NCBI RefSeq assembly: GCF_001598215.1
Contig: NZ_BCXJ01000001.1
Coordinates: 558,001 to 622,000 of the forward strand
From: Shouchella clausii
Lineage (GTDB): Bacteria; Bacillota; Bacilli; Bacillales; Bacillaceae_D
Direction: 5' to 3'
DNA: 64,000 nt
Positions within the stretch are counted from its first letter, which is position 1, and each line of letters starts with the position of its first letter. Below, in pieces: positions 1-8,402 of the stretch. The notes under the pieces are model-generated. The model had not been told where the DNA came from and did not search any database. It worked only from the letters and a program-made list of their open reading frames with translations. The position numbers and the translations under genes are program-made.

Positions 1-1
1 G

Positions 2-577
2 ATGAAAGATACCGGATTAGACTCAAGTATTTCTCCTACTCTGTCTGTTGGAGTAGCAATTGTACATATGATAGAACCATTAGAAGACTCGTTAAATATG
101 GCACGGCTAGCGGAGAAATTGGCGAAAGAACGCCGTAATGAGTTAGCGATCCACTTTCAGAGGAGAGGCGGCAGTGAAGAGATGCGTATCAGTGTGCCAT
201 TTGATGCAGATCCAGTGAAAAACATAATGAAATTACAACATTTATACCGAAGCGGATACATTTCTTCTTCCTTTGCTTATAATTTGAGGGCAATGTACCT
301 TGAGTATGTGCGAATGGAAGAAAAAGGAGTTAATTTTTCGGTAGAACAGTGGATTCCCGTACTTGAGCTTGAGATTCGTCGACTGCTTTTAAAGAAGCGG
401 CAGGAGCATATCCCTAATGAAAAGTTGTCAGGAGAAGTGCTTGACGAACTTTTGTCTATATTTCACTGTAAAGGATCTACCAGATTACAGAAACCCCTTG
501 AGTTATTAAAGCTTCTGGCTGAGCAGTGCATTATAGCAATTACACTGGAGAAAGTAGGGGATATGCATGAAGCATGA
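2..577 (+). CDS. cas10: Cas10/Cmr2, C-terminal part (type III-B effector), cut by window edge
   Basis: This is the last 191 residues of a larger protein; the reading frame is already open at the window edge. The segment SVGVAIVHMIEPL followed by a helix rich in Ala, Glu and Lys matches the end of the second palm domain of Cas10, and the remainder is the helical C-terminal domain. In the family, Cas10 makes cyclic oligoadenylates and carries the HD nuclease, but the HD and GGDD motifs would lie upstream of this window, so activity cannot be judged. The stop overlaps the start of cmr3 by 11 nt. Identification rests mainly on the order of the following cmr genes plus the palm-like segment. A cmr1 gene is not visible and may lie upstream. 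Confidence 0.85.
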   Translation: MKDTGLDSSISPTLSVGVAIVHMIEPLEDSLNMARLAEKLAKERRNELAIHFQRRGGSEEMRISVPFDADPVKNIMKLQHLYRSGYISSSFAYNLRAMYLEYVRMEEKGVNFSVEQWIPVLELEIRRLLLKKRQEHIPNEKLSGEVLDELLSIFHCKGSTRLQKPLELLKLLAEQCIIAITLEKVGDMHEA

Positions 578-1901
578 ACGTACAATTCGAATTACACCAC
601 TTGATCCGCTTATGATTCGGGATGGGCGGCCATTTGGTATCAGTCCAGGTATTCGGGCGCGTAGTTTGAGGATTGTTACATCGAGTGTAGTTGCTGGAAC
701 CCTTCGTACATTATTAAGAAAGAGTTTGGGAGGCACAGTTATAGAGAATGATACGAACAAAATTTCTTCCAAACAGGTTGCTAAAGTAGATGTTCGTGGA
801 CCTTTATATGTAAAAGGAAATAATGTATTTTTTCCGATGCCTCAAGATGTTGGCTTCTATGAGGGGCAGGCAGTCGTAGAATCTTCGACTACCAGACAAT
901 CTGAAGGCAAAATCATGGCATCCATAAGAAGACCAATGTACAGAGAAGAACGGAACCAGGTAGATTCAGGATTCTTAGGTACAGGTGTAACAGGTCTCCA
1001 TGAAGACAAGCTGTGGCCGGTAGCTATGCCTGACTCAATAATGAAACCACTACAAGCTACTCCGGCTTGTATCTCATCTAGTCTAATGATTGAGTGGTTA
1101 TGCGATAAATTAGATAATCGCACGTGGAGTAGATATATCGGTCAGTGGAAATCAGATCAGGCTGAAGAGGAGGAGCCAAAAGATAACTCGAATAACATAG
1201 ATGATTATTTCCTTACGGCTTTTCCAAAGGAGGTCCGAACACATACAGCCATAGACGAGGAAACAAATACAGCCAAAAATCAACATTTATTCTCTACCGA
1301 GTCAATTGTTTTACCAACCGACGTATCTCTGATTGCCAAAATAAATACTTCTAATATTGAACAATTAGAAAATGTACAGCGGCCTATTGACCGGCTTCAT
1401 TCATTTGGCGGCAAACGCCGATTGGCGCATTTTACTGAGCTAGGTATAACTGGTGATACGGAATCTATTTGGACATGTCCTGATAAAATATTAGAAACAA
1501 TACAAAAGCATCCCAAGTTTCTACGTATGATTTTGACGACGCCAGCTTTCTTTTCCAAAGGGTGGATACCCGGTTGGTTGGATGAACATCTCAGGTCTAC
1601 AGATAAACTGTATGAGCGCATTAGAATGAGTAACCCTGTAAAGTTACAACTACGTTGGGCGTGTGTTCCCCGCTGGGAGGCGATTTCAGGGTGGAGTTAT
1701 GGTGAAGCAAAACCAAAGGCAGTAAGAAGAATGGTTTCAGCGGGTAGCGTTTATTTCTTTGAAGTACTGGATGGGGATCCCGTTGAATTTGTTGAAAAGT
1801 TTTGGTTACAGTCTCTTTCTGATCGTGATAGGAGGAAAGCCTTTTTTGACAGGGAAGACGGGTATGGAATTGCCACATGGGGAATATGGAAACCACAATA
1901 A
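567..1901 (+). CDS. cmr3: Cmr3, type III-B RAMP protein
   Basis: The protein has 444 residues. Its N-terminus, ITPLDPLMIRDGRPFG, is the hallmark of Cmr3 (consensus PLDPLxxRDGRPF). Cmr3 pairs with Cas10 at the foot of the Cmr complex and grips the 5' handle of the crRNA. It starts inside the end of cas10 (ATG at 567), which implies translational coupling. A later segment, FSKGWIPGW, is also typical of the family. A 22-nt gap separates it from cmr4. No anomaly is seen. Function is inferred from family knowledge; the assignment itself is firm. Confidence 0.93.
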   Translation: MKHERTIRITPLDPLMIRDGRPFGISPGIRARSLRIVTSSVVAGTLRTLLRKSLGGTVIENDTNKISSKQVAKVDVRGPLYVKGNNVFFPMPQDVGFYEGQAVVESSTTRQSEGKIMASIRRPMYREERNQVDSGFLGTGVTGLHEDKLWPVAMPDSIMKPLQATPACISSSLMIEWLCDKLDNRTWSRYIGQWKSDQAEEEEPKDNSNNIDDYFLTAFPKEVRTHTAIDEETNTAKNQHLFSTESIVLPTDVSLIAKINTSNIEQLENVQRPIDRLHSFGGKRRLAHFTELGITGDTESIWTCPDKILETIQKHPKFLRMILTTPAFFSKGWIPGWLDEHLRSTDKLYERIRMSNPVKLQLRWACVPRWEAISGWSYGEAKPKAVRRMVSAGSVYFFEVLDGDPVEFVEKFWLQSLSDRDRRKAFFDREDGYGIATWGIWKPQ

Positions 1902-1923
1902 ATTTATAGGGAGTTCGTAAACC

Positions 1924-2889
1924 ATGAACATAGATAATATGATCTACATTCTTCACTGTATGTCTCCTGTACACGTTGGTGCTGGGCAAGGTGTAGGAGC
2001 GATTGACATGCCGATGATTAGAGAGAAAGTCACACAATGGCCCTATATCCCAGGTTCAAGCGTAAAAGGGGTGCACCGAGAGTACTTTCGCAGCCGCAAT
2101 TACGATCACAAATGGATGGGGACAGCCTTCGGGATCCCAGGGGGATCAGGATATGGAGGTACGGAAATCGTAAGCGAAGGAAGCGACTTTAATGGAAACG
2201 CTGGTGCACTCGTGATGTCAGATGCACGAATGCTAGCTTTTCCGGTTGCCAGTGGTCATGGAACGTTTGCATATGTGACTTGTCCTCTGGTGTTAAAGCG
2301 ACTGTATCGAGACCTGCAAGCGACAACAGTATTTGATAAAACTCAGAAAGTGTTCGACGTAATTGCAAAGATAGCAGATATGAAACTTCAGAATGATTGT
2401 GGATTGGTTTATTACGAGAGCATAATTTGGAAGAATAACAAGGATTTTAAAAAAGTTATACTAGAAGAATTTGATGTTAATGTAGAACATAAACAAGATT
2501 TTTCTAATTTGGTCGATTGGATAGCTAAGATTTCTTTTCCACAAGACGAAATATCTCAAACAATGTTTAAAGAAAGAGTCATTCTTGTAAGTGACAATGC
2601 CTTTCAATATTTTGTAACGATGTGCAGTGAAGTTGTTCCTCGTATCCGAATTAAAGAGGGTGTAAAGATTGTTGAACAAGGAGCGTTGTGGAATGAGGAG
2701 TATCTTCCTGCAGAATCCATTTTATACGGCATTATATGGTGCGACCCATCACCAAACTTATCCAAACAGGAAGTACACAAAAGACTGATGAAACCACTCA
2801 GTAATCAAATATTTTTACAAATCGGCGGAAATGCAACAGTCGGAAAAGGAAGAGTCAGGTGCTCATATGTTCAGGAGGAGAGCCAATGA
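1924..2889 (+). CDS. cmr4: Cmr4, backbone and target-RNA nuclease subunit
   Basis: The protein has 321 residues. It begins with a RAMP signature (SPVHVGAGQGVGAIDMPMIRE, quoted in part as VHVGAGQGVGAIDMPMIRE) followed by PYIPGSSVKGVHRE, a standard RAMP motif. Cmr4 forms the helical backbone and cleaves target RNA with a conserved Asp in the loop that corresponds to D28 here (AIDMP), so the slicing residue appears present. A glycine-rich C-terminal stretch (GGNATVGKGRVR) matches the RAMP G-loop. An in-frame ATGA overlap joins it to cmr5. The start ATG at 1924 follows GGGAGT with good spacing. Confidence 0.93.
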   Translation: MNIDNMIYILHCMSPVHVGAGQGVGAIDMPMIREKVTQWPYIPGSSVKGVHREYFRSRNYDHKWMGTAFGIPGGSGYGGTEIVSEGSDFNGNAGALVMSDARMLAFPVASGHGTFAYVTCPLVLKRLYRDLQATTVFDKTQKVFDVIAKIADMKLQNDCGLVYYESIIWKNNKDFKKVILEEFDVNVEHKQDFSNLVDWIAKISFPQDEISQTMFKERVILVSDNAFQYFVTMCSEVVPRIRIKEGVKIVEQGALWNEEYLPAESILYGIIWCDPSPNLSKQEVHKRLMKPLSNQIFLQIGGNATVGKGRVRCSYVQEESQ

Positions 2890-3275
2890 AATCTATTGCT
2901 CATACCTACGCAATTCAGGCGTTAAACAGTATTCAGTCGGTACAAGATAAAGAGGACGAAAATTACAGCAAGGATTACGGGAGGTTGTGCCTTGTATTTC
3001 CCTCTATGGTACAGGTAAATGGCTTAAAACTAACGTTTGCTTTCTTAGAAAGTAAAGCGGCTCAGGATAAACATACAGGTAGTAGAGGCACCTCCTGTTA
3101 TAAGAGATTTATAGAAGACCTTTGCCGAACTATAGAATTTCCTTATCAAACAATTAAAGACTTTCCATCAGAAATTAGCCAGTGCATGGATCTAACACGT
3201 AAGGCAATAAGTGCTTCCGTCTGGTTCAAACGTTATGCCGAGGCCATTTTAAAAGTAGAAGCAATAAACGAATAA
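2886..3275 (+). CDS. cmr5: Cmr5, small subunit
   Basis: The protein has 129 residues from the ATG at 2886, which overlaps the cmr4 stop as ATGA and has a strong GGAGGAG site just upstream. An earlier in-frame start at 2859 lies inside cmr4 and has no better signal. The sequence is mostly helical (YAIQALNSIQSVQD at the start and a closing segment RKAISASVWFKRYAEAIL), as expected for the small subunit that lines the target RNA groove. Similarity between Cmr5 proteins is low, so position between cmr4 and cmr6 carries much of the call. Confidence 0.88.
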   Translation: MKSIAHTYAIQALNSIQSVQDKEDENYSKDYGRLCLVFPSMVQVNGLKLTFAFLESKAAQDKHTGSRGTSCYKRFIEDLCRTIEFPYQTIKDFPSEISQCMDLTRKAISASVWFKRYAEAILKVEAINE

Positions 3276-3293
3276 TTGGTGGGAGGTGTAGCA

Positions 3294-4136
3294 ATGAATG
3301 CGCATCTATCGTTAACGAAAAGAGTTGACCTGGTTCTCTTTCCTTCTGATAGTTTTAACAGTAACAAAACAGATCAATCCGAGGCTAAGAAAAGTGAATT
3401 TTATCATAAGATGATTAATCAATTTAATTCAAAGTGGAATAGTGAAGTTGAGAATAAATGGTATAAGCACCGCTTTGATTTTTTTGAACAGAACTTACGG
3501 ACAAGTCTAGCTTCAAAAGGGAGAATTGTGTCTACAGTGTTAGAGAGCATTTCCCCTATGATCATCGGGAGTGGTGACACATCGGTTTTAGAAACTTCGT
3601 TGGTGTTACATCGTATCTACGGAGTGCCCTACATCCCGGGTACGGCCATAAAGGGATTAACCTCTCATTATTGTCATCTAGTATTGGGTAAACAGGATGA
3701 AATGTATCAGATAGGTGGTAAATATCATACAGCAATTTTTGGTTCCCAAACCCAGGCTGGAGTGGTTGAATTTCATGATGCTTGGATTACGCCAGATTCG
3801 TTAGCCAATTCTTTGATGCTTGATGTAATGACGCCCCACCATCAGGAGTATAATTCAATCCAGGTGGGGAATACTTCGGAAAAGAAAGCAGGGCTGATAG
3901 CTCCGCGTGATGATGACGATCCAGTACCGATACCTTTTATTTCGGTACAAGGTAATTTTCGGTTTATTGTAACATGCTCTCATCCAGGGGTAGAGGATCA
4001 ATACGCAAAACAATGGCTGAGGATAGCAAGAGAAATATTAGTTGAGGCACTGAAGCACGAAGGTGTTGGAGGTAAAACGAATGCTGGTTATGGAAGAATG
4101 AAAATAAAGGAGGCTAATTTTAGTGAAAACAGATAA
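3294..4136 (+). CDS. cmr6: Cmr6, RAMP cap subunit
   Basis: The protein has 280 residues starting at ATG 3294, seven bases after GGGAGG. RAMP motifs are clear: SPMIIGSGDTSVLETSL, then YGVPYIPGTAIKGLTSHYC, and near the end GVGGKTNAGYGRM, the glycine-rich loop. Cmr6 sits with Cmr1 at the head of the complex near the crRNA 3' end. The last codons overlap the next gene by 14 nt. No damage is visible. The alternative of another RAMP (Cmr1) is less likely, given the size and its position after cmr5. Confidence 0.92.
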   Translation: MNAHLSLTKRVDLVLFPSDSFNSNKTDQSEAKKSEFYHKMINQFNSKWNSEVENKWYKHRFDFFEQNLRTSLASKGRIVSTVLESISPMIIGSGDTSVLETSLVLHRIYGVPYIPGTAIKGLTSHYCHLVLGKQDEMYQIGGKYHTAIFGSQTQAGVVEFHDAWITPDSLANSLMLDVMTPHHQEYNSIQVGNTSEKKAGLIAPRDDDDPVPIPFISVQGNFRFIVTCSHPGVEDQYAKQWLRIAREILVEALKHEGVGGKTNAGYGRMKIKEANFSENR

Positions 4137-5127
4137 TACTGACTTAGCGGGATCAAGTATGGAGCAGCATAAACAAGAAGAAAGAGAAATTATTAATGAG
4201 ATTGGTCTAAACTACATAAGACTAGAAGAAAGTATTACAAGTCAATTAAAAATGAGCGTAAAAAAACATCACGTTACTAGTGGAACGTTTAGAGAAGATA
4301 TTTGGAAAGGGCTGTTTGAGCAAATCATTCCCCGTAAATTTTCTATTGAACAATCAATATTTATTATTGATTCACAAGGGCGTGTATCTAAGGAAGTAGA
4401 TCTAGCAATCTTTGATGAGCAGTATACACCTTACATTTTTCGTCATGGTCGGATTAAGTATATTCCAATTGAGGCGGTTGCCGTTGTGATTCAATGTAAA
4501 AGTGATAATGTAAATGGTACAAAGAATCAGGAAAATCTTGCAGATTGGAGCCAAAGCATTTCTGATCTAAAGACATCATTAAAATCGATTTCGAGGTTAT
4601 ATGGAGGAATGGCATTAGGTGAATATGAGTATGAGTGGGATGAAAAGAACGAAGCCTTAAAGTCTCCTGACAAAAAGAAATTAGCTCAAACATCAACTCG
4701 CCCCATTCAAATACTTTGTCATACGAATAAAAGCATTAGTAGCTTTATAAAACCTTTTGATATTAATATTTCACCTGATAAGAATGAGAAGCGCTTAAAG
4801 GTAAACATATCTCCAAAATTTCGAGAGCTTCCTGATTGGTATAAGGCTTTAAATCATGTAGACGATTCGCGTTATAAAAATTTACAGGGAGAGTTCGAAA
4901 TTAAAAATGAGTCAAAGGACTTTAAAAAAGCATTAGGCATTGAGAACTATAGAATATTTCATACGAGTGAAGAATCGACTGAAGAAATTTCCTTATTGTC
5001 TTTAATTTTTCAATTAAATCAATTGCTTATGTTAATTAATAACCCAATTTTGTTTCCGCATATGGCTTATGTTGAGATGTTTAATAGGAGTATGCAAAAA
5101 ACAGGTGTGAACTCTAAACACACATAA
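4123..5127 (+). CDS. DUF6602-like putative PD-(D/E)XK nuclease in the cmr operon
   Basis: The protein has 334 residues and starts at a GTG with AAAGGAGG upstream, inside the end of cmr6. It has no signal peptide or membrane segment. Residues about 45-130 resemble the DUF6602 family: a conserved start (HHVTSGTFRED, then EQIIPRKFSIEQ), a strand SKEVDLAIFD with Asp93, Glu117 in PIEAVAVV, and Gln124-x-Lys126 in VVIQCKS. Spacing of Asp, Gln/Glu and Lys fits the catalytic core of a PD-(D/E)XK nuclease, with Gln in place of the usual Glu. No CARF or SAVED sensor domain is visible. The rest is mixed and charged with a helical end. A role as a CRISPR-associated nuclease or DNA-binding accessory is inference from its operon position. 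Confidence 0.6.
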   Translation: MKTDNTDLAGSSMEQHKQEEREIINEIGLNYIRLEESITSQLKMSVKKHHVTSGTFREDIWKGLFEQIIPRKFSIEQSIFIIDSQGRVSKEVDLAIFDEQYTPYIFRHGRIKYIPIEAVAVVIQCKSDNVNGTKNQENLADWSQSISDLKTSLKSISRLYGGMALGEYEYEWDEKNEALKSPDKKKLAQTSTRPIQILCHTNKSISSFIKPFDINISPDKNEKRLKVNISPKFRELPDWYKALNHVDDSRYKNLQGEFEIKNESKDFKKALGIENYRIFHTSEESTEEISLLSLIFQLNQLLMLINNPILFPHMAYVEMFNRSMQKTGVNSKHT

Positions 5128-5181
5128 ACCCAAAGAGAACTGCAATAAAATGGAATAAATTTCAGGAAAAATAGAGTCAAT

Positions 5182-5238
5182 GAAAATCTCCTAATTTGAG
5201 CCTTAATTTTTCTTATACTGGGTTATTGGGAGATTTTC
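5182..5238 (+). terminator. Inverted repeat after the cmr operon, possible terminator
   Basis: GAAAATCTCC (5182-5191) is repeated as GGAGATTTTC (5229-5238), 37 nt apart. The loop is long and A+T-rich, and no clean T-run follows, so this may be a weak terminator or simply a chance inverted repeat. The surrounding 267-bp gap between the putative nuclease and the next gene shows nothing else. Confidence 0.35.
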
Positions 5239-5394
5239 GCTATCCTTATACGAACTTGATTTTATTTTATTTACTATATCACTGGTTTTAAACATAGAGC
5301 CTTTATGATTCACTCGATTACCGATCACCAATCGACTAAAGTACTAAACCTAAAATAAATTATCAAGTTTTGCATTGACATCGCATAGTAAGTA

Positions 5395-5592
5395 TTACTC
5401 ACTTCTCTTTTTTCGAAAACCTCTCCAAAATAAGACCCAAGCAAAAATAACTGTTAAAAAAATTAGCAATGTCTGGTTAAACTTCCCCACATATAAATTA
5501 TGGCCCACTGAAAAGATAAGCATTAAACCGACTAGAATGAGTAAACCGTTCAACAATTGCATTTTAATAGAGTTTTTTGATTTAGCGCTCAT
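5395..5592 (-). CDS. Small two-helix membrane protein
   Basis: The product has 65 residues with two hydrophobic segments (LLNGLLILVGLMLIFSVG and TLLIFLTVIFAWVLFW), a short link and a basic end (RGFRKKRSE). A good site, AGGAGGGAG, precedes the ATG on the minus strand. It matches no family I recognise and is not in an operon: the cmr operon ends on one side and the divergent secreted-protein gene begins on the other. Translation looks real because of the RBS and clean topology. Confidence 0.6.
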   Translation of the reverse strand: MSAKSKNSIKMQLLNGLLILVGLMLIFSVGHNLYVGKFNQTLLIFLTVIFAWVLFWRGFRKKRSE

Positions 5593-5812
5593 AACTCCCT
5601 CCTATATTCCCCTTTCATCTAGGACCATCATTATCTAATTTTTCTTATTTCCGTTTAGTTATTTTTTAAACGGATCAAGTTGTAGCAACTCCAAGGGACA
5701 ACCCAAGTAGGGATAAACCCCTTAAAAAAACACTACCAGATCTTAATGCAACAGGAATATCTACACCTTTGCTTGACGCTATAATGGGTAGACATATGAG
5801 AGGAGGAGTTAA

Positions 5813-7609
5813 ATGAAATCTCTGTTGAAAGCGCTTACTGTTTCGGTGATTTTATTGTTGGCCGGTCTGGTTCTGAGCGATGATCGTATGGAGGCTCATG
5901 AGTTGCCGTTGTTTCATTTTGAAAAAACGCTTATTGAGCCGAGTGAGATGCGGTATAATCCAACGGGAGAAGTTGATTTTCCGACGGTTATTCGGGCGGC
6001 TGATTATTTTGAGAATCCTCTTGGAACGTATTACATGTATTATGGTCCCCACGATGCTCCAGGGGGGATCGCGCTTGCGTATGCGGATTCGATAACTGGA
6101 CCTTGGACGGAATACGCCTCGAATCCTGTGATCTCAAGAAACTGGCAGCCCCACTACAATGTTTCACATGTTGCTTCTGCTCATCCGATTTGGAATGAAG
6201 AGGAGAATAAGTTGTTTTTGTATTTTCACGGGGAAAACTCAGTGACTCGTCTTGCTTCTTCTGAAGACGGCATTCATTTTGATTATGAACAGGTCGTGAT
6301 TGACACGTCTGATTTTACAGATATAAGTGAGGCCTCTTATGCGCGTGTATTCGAGCATGAGCTTGACGGAAAGGACAATCGCTATGTGATGATGTTAATG
6401 GGGAACAATAATGGGACGCGGCGGATTTATTTAGCTTGGTCAGCTGATGGGCGGGAGTGGGAGACGCAACAAGAACCGCTCATTTCCCCGCAGCCTGGGC
6501 AAGGAGGGAATTTGTCAGGAGCTTACTACTTTCCTTACAATGGCCATCATTATGTTACTGTGCACGGGGGATCAGGAAATCAGTATGTGGTGGATGTTGG
6601 CGAGAACTTTGACCAGGAAATTCATTTAGGATCTTATTATCAGCCGTCAGCCGTTGCTCCAGAAAACGGACGTGCGGCGTCGCGGTCTTATATTTATTCG
6701 GAAGATGAGCTATACATGGTGTATGAAGCCGGGCAACGGGGATCAACGAAAATTGCCCTTGCTCGGGCGATTGTTGGCGATGAGCGAGTGGAAATGGCGT
6801 CAGCCTCTTTGCGATTGCCAAGTCGAGTTGTTTCAACCGACCGTGAAATTGATTTTGATGTTCTTGCTCATCGTTACGATGGAACAACGATTGCGCAAAA
6901 GGAGCTTTCGTTTTCCCTGTTTTCAAGTGATCCGTCAGTTGTGAGGGTGGACGGTCAGCGCCTTTATTCTGGTGTAGAAGGAATCGCAGAAGTACGAGCA
7001 GAAGTTTCTTATCAAGGAAAAGTTATAACAACTGAATCGCTTTCGCTAGAGGTGCGCGATGGGGAGGTGTGGAATGTCATTGACGAACGCTTTGACGATT
7101 ACACAAGACGGTGGCAGATTGCCAAAGGCAGCGCTGCGCAAGGAACGATTGAGCAAGGTGCTGGGTTCGTTGACATTATTGAAAACCGCAGAAGTGGAGG
7201 CGCTTTCCATTACTTGACGTATGATGGGTTTTCCTTGCCAGATTCGCTTTATACTTTAGAGGCGGAGCTGTCGGTCTTTGCTCCGAGCCAGGGCAATGAA
7301 ATCAGCATCCGAGAAGGCAACCGTCAAAAGTCTCTATTCATCACGTATGACGGTAACCAAGGGTTCATTCAAGATCGGCTTCTCCAACCTACTGTCGCGG
7401 TTGAGATTGATCCAACGGAGCGAGCGCGTTATCAATTGGTGTCAACGGGACAAACCACGTACGACGTTTATCGAAATGATGAGTTTTTGTTTCGGTCGAC
7501 GTCGATTTCCCAAGCTGGGCAAAATTTAGTGAAGGTGGGAGCTGACTCACAAGGAAGTGCGGCCTTGAGAGTGGATGCATTGCGGATTCAGACGAATACA
7601 GCGCCATAA
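5813..7609 (+). CDS. Secreted beta-propeller glycosidase-like protein with Ig-like and lectin-like C-terminal domains
   Basis: The protein has 598 residues. Residues 1-28 form a signal peptide (hydrophobic core VSVILLLAGLVL) without a lipobox. Residues about 35-325 resemble the five-bladed propeller fold of GH43/GH32-type enzymes, with repeated segments such as YYMYYGPHDAPGGIALAYAD, GPWTEY, NKLFLYFHGE and DELYMVYEAGQ. Residues about 330-410 look like a bacterial Ig-like domain. Residues about 415-595 look like a concanavalin-type jelly roll beginning DERFDDYTRRW. No catalytic triad can be assigned with confidence, so it may be a lyase, hydrolase or binding protein. It is the first gene of a co-directional set with a two-component system and a sugar importer, suggesting extracellular attack on a polysaccharide. 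Confidence 0.65.
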   Translation: MKSLLKALTVSVILLLAGLVLSDDRMEAHELPLFHFEKTLIEPSEMRYNPTGEVDFPTVIRAADYFENPLGTYYMYYGPHDAPGGIALAYADSITGPWTEYASNPVISRNWQPHYNVSHVASAHPIWNEEENKLFLYFHGENSVTRLASSEDGIHFDYEQVVIDTSDFTDISEASYARVFEHELDGKDNRYVMMLMGNNNGTRRIYLAWSADGREWETQQEPLISPQPGQGGNLSGAYYFPYNGHHYVTVHGGSGNQYVVDVGENFDQEIHLGSYYQPSAVAPENGRAASRSYIYSEDELYMVYEAGQRGSTKIALARAIVGDERVEMASASLRLPSRVVSTDREIDFDVLAHRYDGTTIAQKELSFSLFSSDPSVVRVDGQRLYSGVEGIAEVRAEVSYQGKVITTESLSLEVRDGEVWNVIDERFDDYTRRWQIAKGSAAQGTIEQGAGFVDIIENRRSGGAFHYLTYDGFSLPDSLYTLEAELSVFAPSQGNEISIREGNRQKSLFITYDGNQGFIQDRLLQPTVAVEIDPTERARYQLVSTGQTTYDVYRNDEFLFRSTSISQAGQNLVKVGADSQGSAALRVDALRIQTNTAP

Positions 7610-7665
7610 AGAATGGAGGGACCTTCTGTTAAATGAAGGTTCTTTTCTTTAAAGGGGGAGCAGAA

Positions 7666-8382
7666 ATGTACAAAGTTGTCATTGCGGAAGACGAAAAGAT
7701 GATTCGAAAAGGGCTGGTGACGATCGTCGATCAGCTTGTCACTGACTTTACTGTTATTGGCGAAGCCGATAATGGGGAGCGGGCGCTGGAGTTGCTTGCC
7801 CATGATTGTCCTGATGTTTTATTAACCGATATTCGGATGCCAAAGCGTGATGGGTTATCGCTTATTCGAGAAGCGCGGAGCTATCATCCCCATGTAAAAA
7901 TAGTGATTGTTAGCGGGCATGAAGAGTTTACGTATGCTCAACAGGCCATCCAACATGGTGTGAGTCGTTATTTATTGAAGCCCATTGACCGGACCGAAGT
8001 GGTGCTTGCTTTTGATGAGATAAAGAGAGGTCTCGTTGAGCCAGAACAAGAGGATCATGAAAACCATTTAATTCAACAAGTGGATTCGTATATTAAAACG
8101 CATATTGATCAAGATATTACCCTTCAGGCTGTAGCGAAGCTCGTTCATTTGCATCCTACTTATTTCAGTCAATGGTTTAAAAATGAAACCGGTCAAAATT
8201 TTTCAACCTATGTCACGCAAAAACGGCTGGAACGGGCTGAAACGTTGCTCCATCAAACGAACCTCCGTGTGTATGAGGTAGCGAGAATGTCGGGCTATCA
8301 GAGTGAAAAGCACTTTATGAAACTATTTAAAAAAGAAAAACGGTGTACACCTACCCAGTATAGGCAAAGAGCCTTATTGTAA
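7666..8382 (+). CDS. AraC-family response regulator (YesN type)
   Basis: The protein has 238 residues from ATG 7666, preceded by AAAGGGGGAG; an upstream in-frame ATG at 7633 has a poorer context. The N-terminal receiver domain begins YKVVIAEDEK and has the phospho-acceptor Asp in DVLLTDIRMP and a Lys in LLKPIDR. The C-terminal 100 residues carry two AraC helix-turn-helix motifs (VAKLVHLHPTYFSQWFKNET and VARMSGYQSEKHFMKLFKK). It is shorter than many YesN proteins because the linker is brief. It pairs with the sensor kinase 20 nt downstream and probably activates the adjacent sugar importer genes. Confidence 0.92.
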   Translation: MYKVVIAEDEKMIRKGLVTIVDQLVTDFTVIGEADNGERALELLAHDCPDVLLTDIRMPKRDGLSLIREARSYHPHVKIVIVSGHEEFTYAQQAIQHGVSRYLLKPIDRTEVVLAFDEIKRGLVEPEQEDHENHLIQQVDSYIKTHIDQDITLQAVAKLVHLHPTYFSQWFKNETGQNFSTYVTQKRLERAETLLHQTNLRVYEVARMSGYQSEKHFMKLFKKEKRCTPTQYRQRALL

Positions 8383-8402
8383 CGGAGCGGAGGGGACGTA
8401 AG

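Noticed and set aside
1-5127. A complete type III-B locus
   Set aside because: Only the C-terminal part of Cas10 is inside the window and cmr1 is not seen, so completeness cannot be claimed.
5771-5785. TTGACG followed by TATAAT as a promoter for the secreted protein gene
   Set aside because: The two boxes are only one base apart, so they cannot be a -35/-10 pair; TATAAT may be a real -10 with another, unseen -35.
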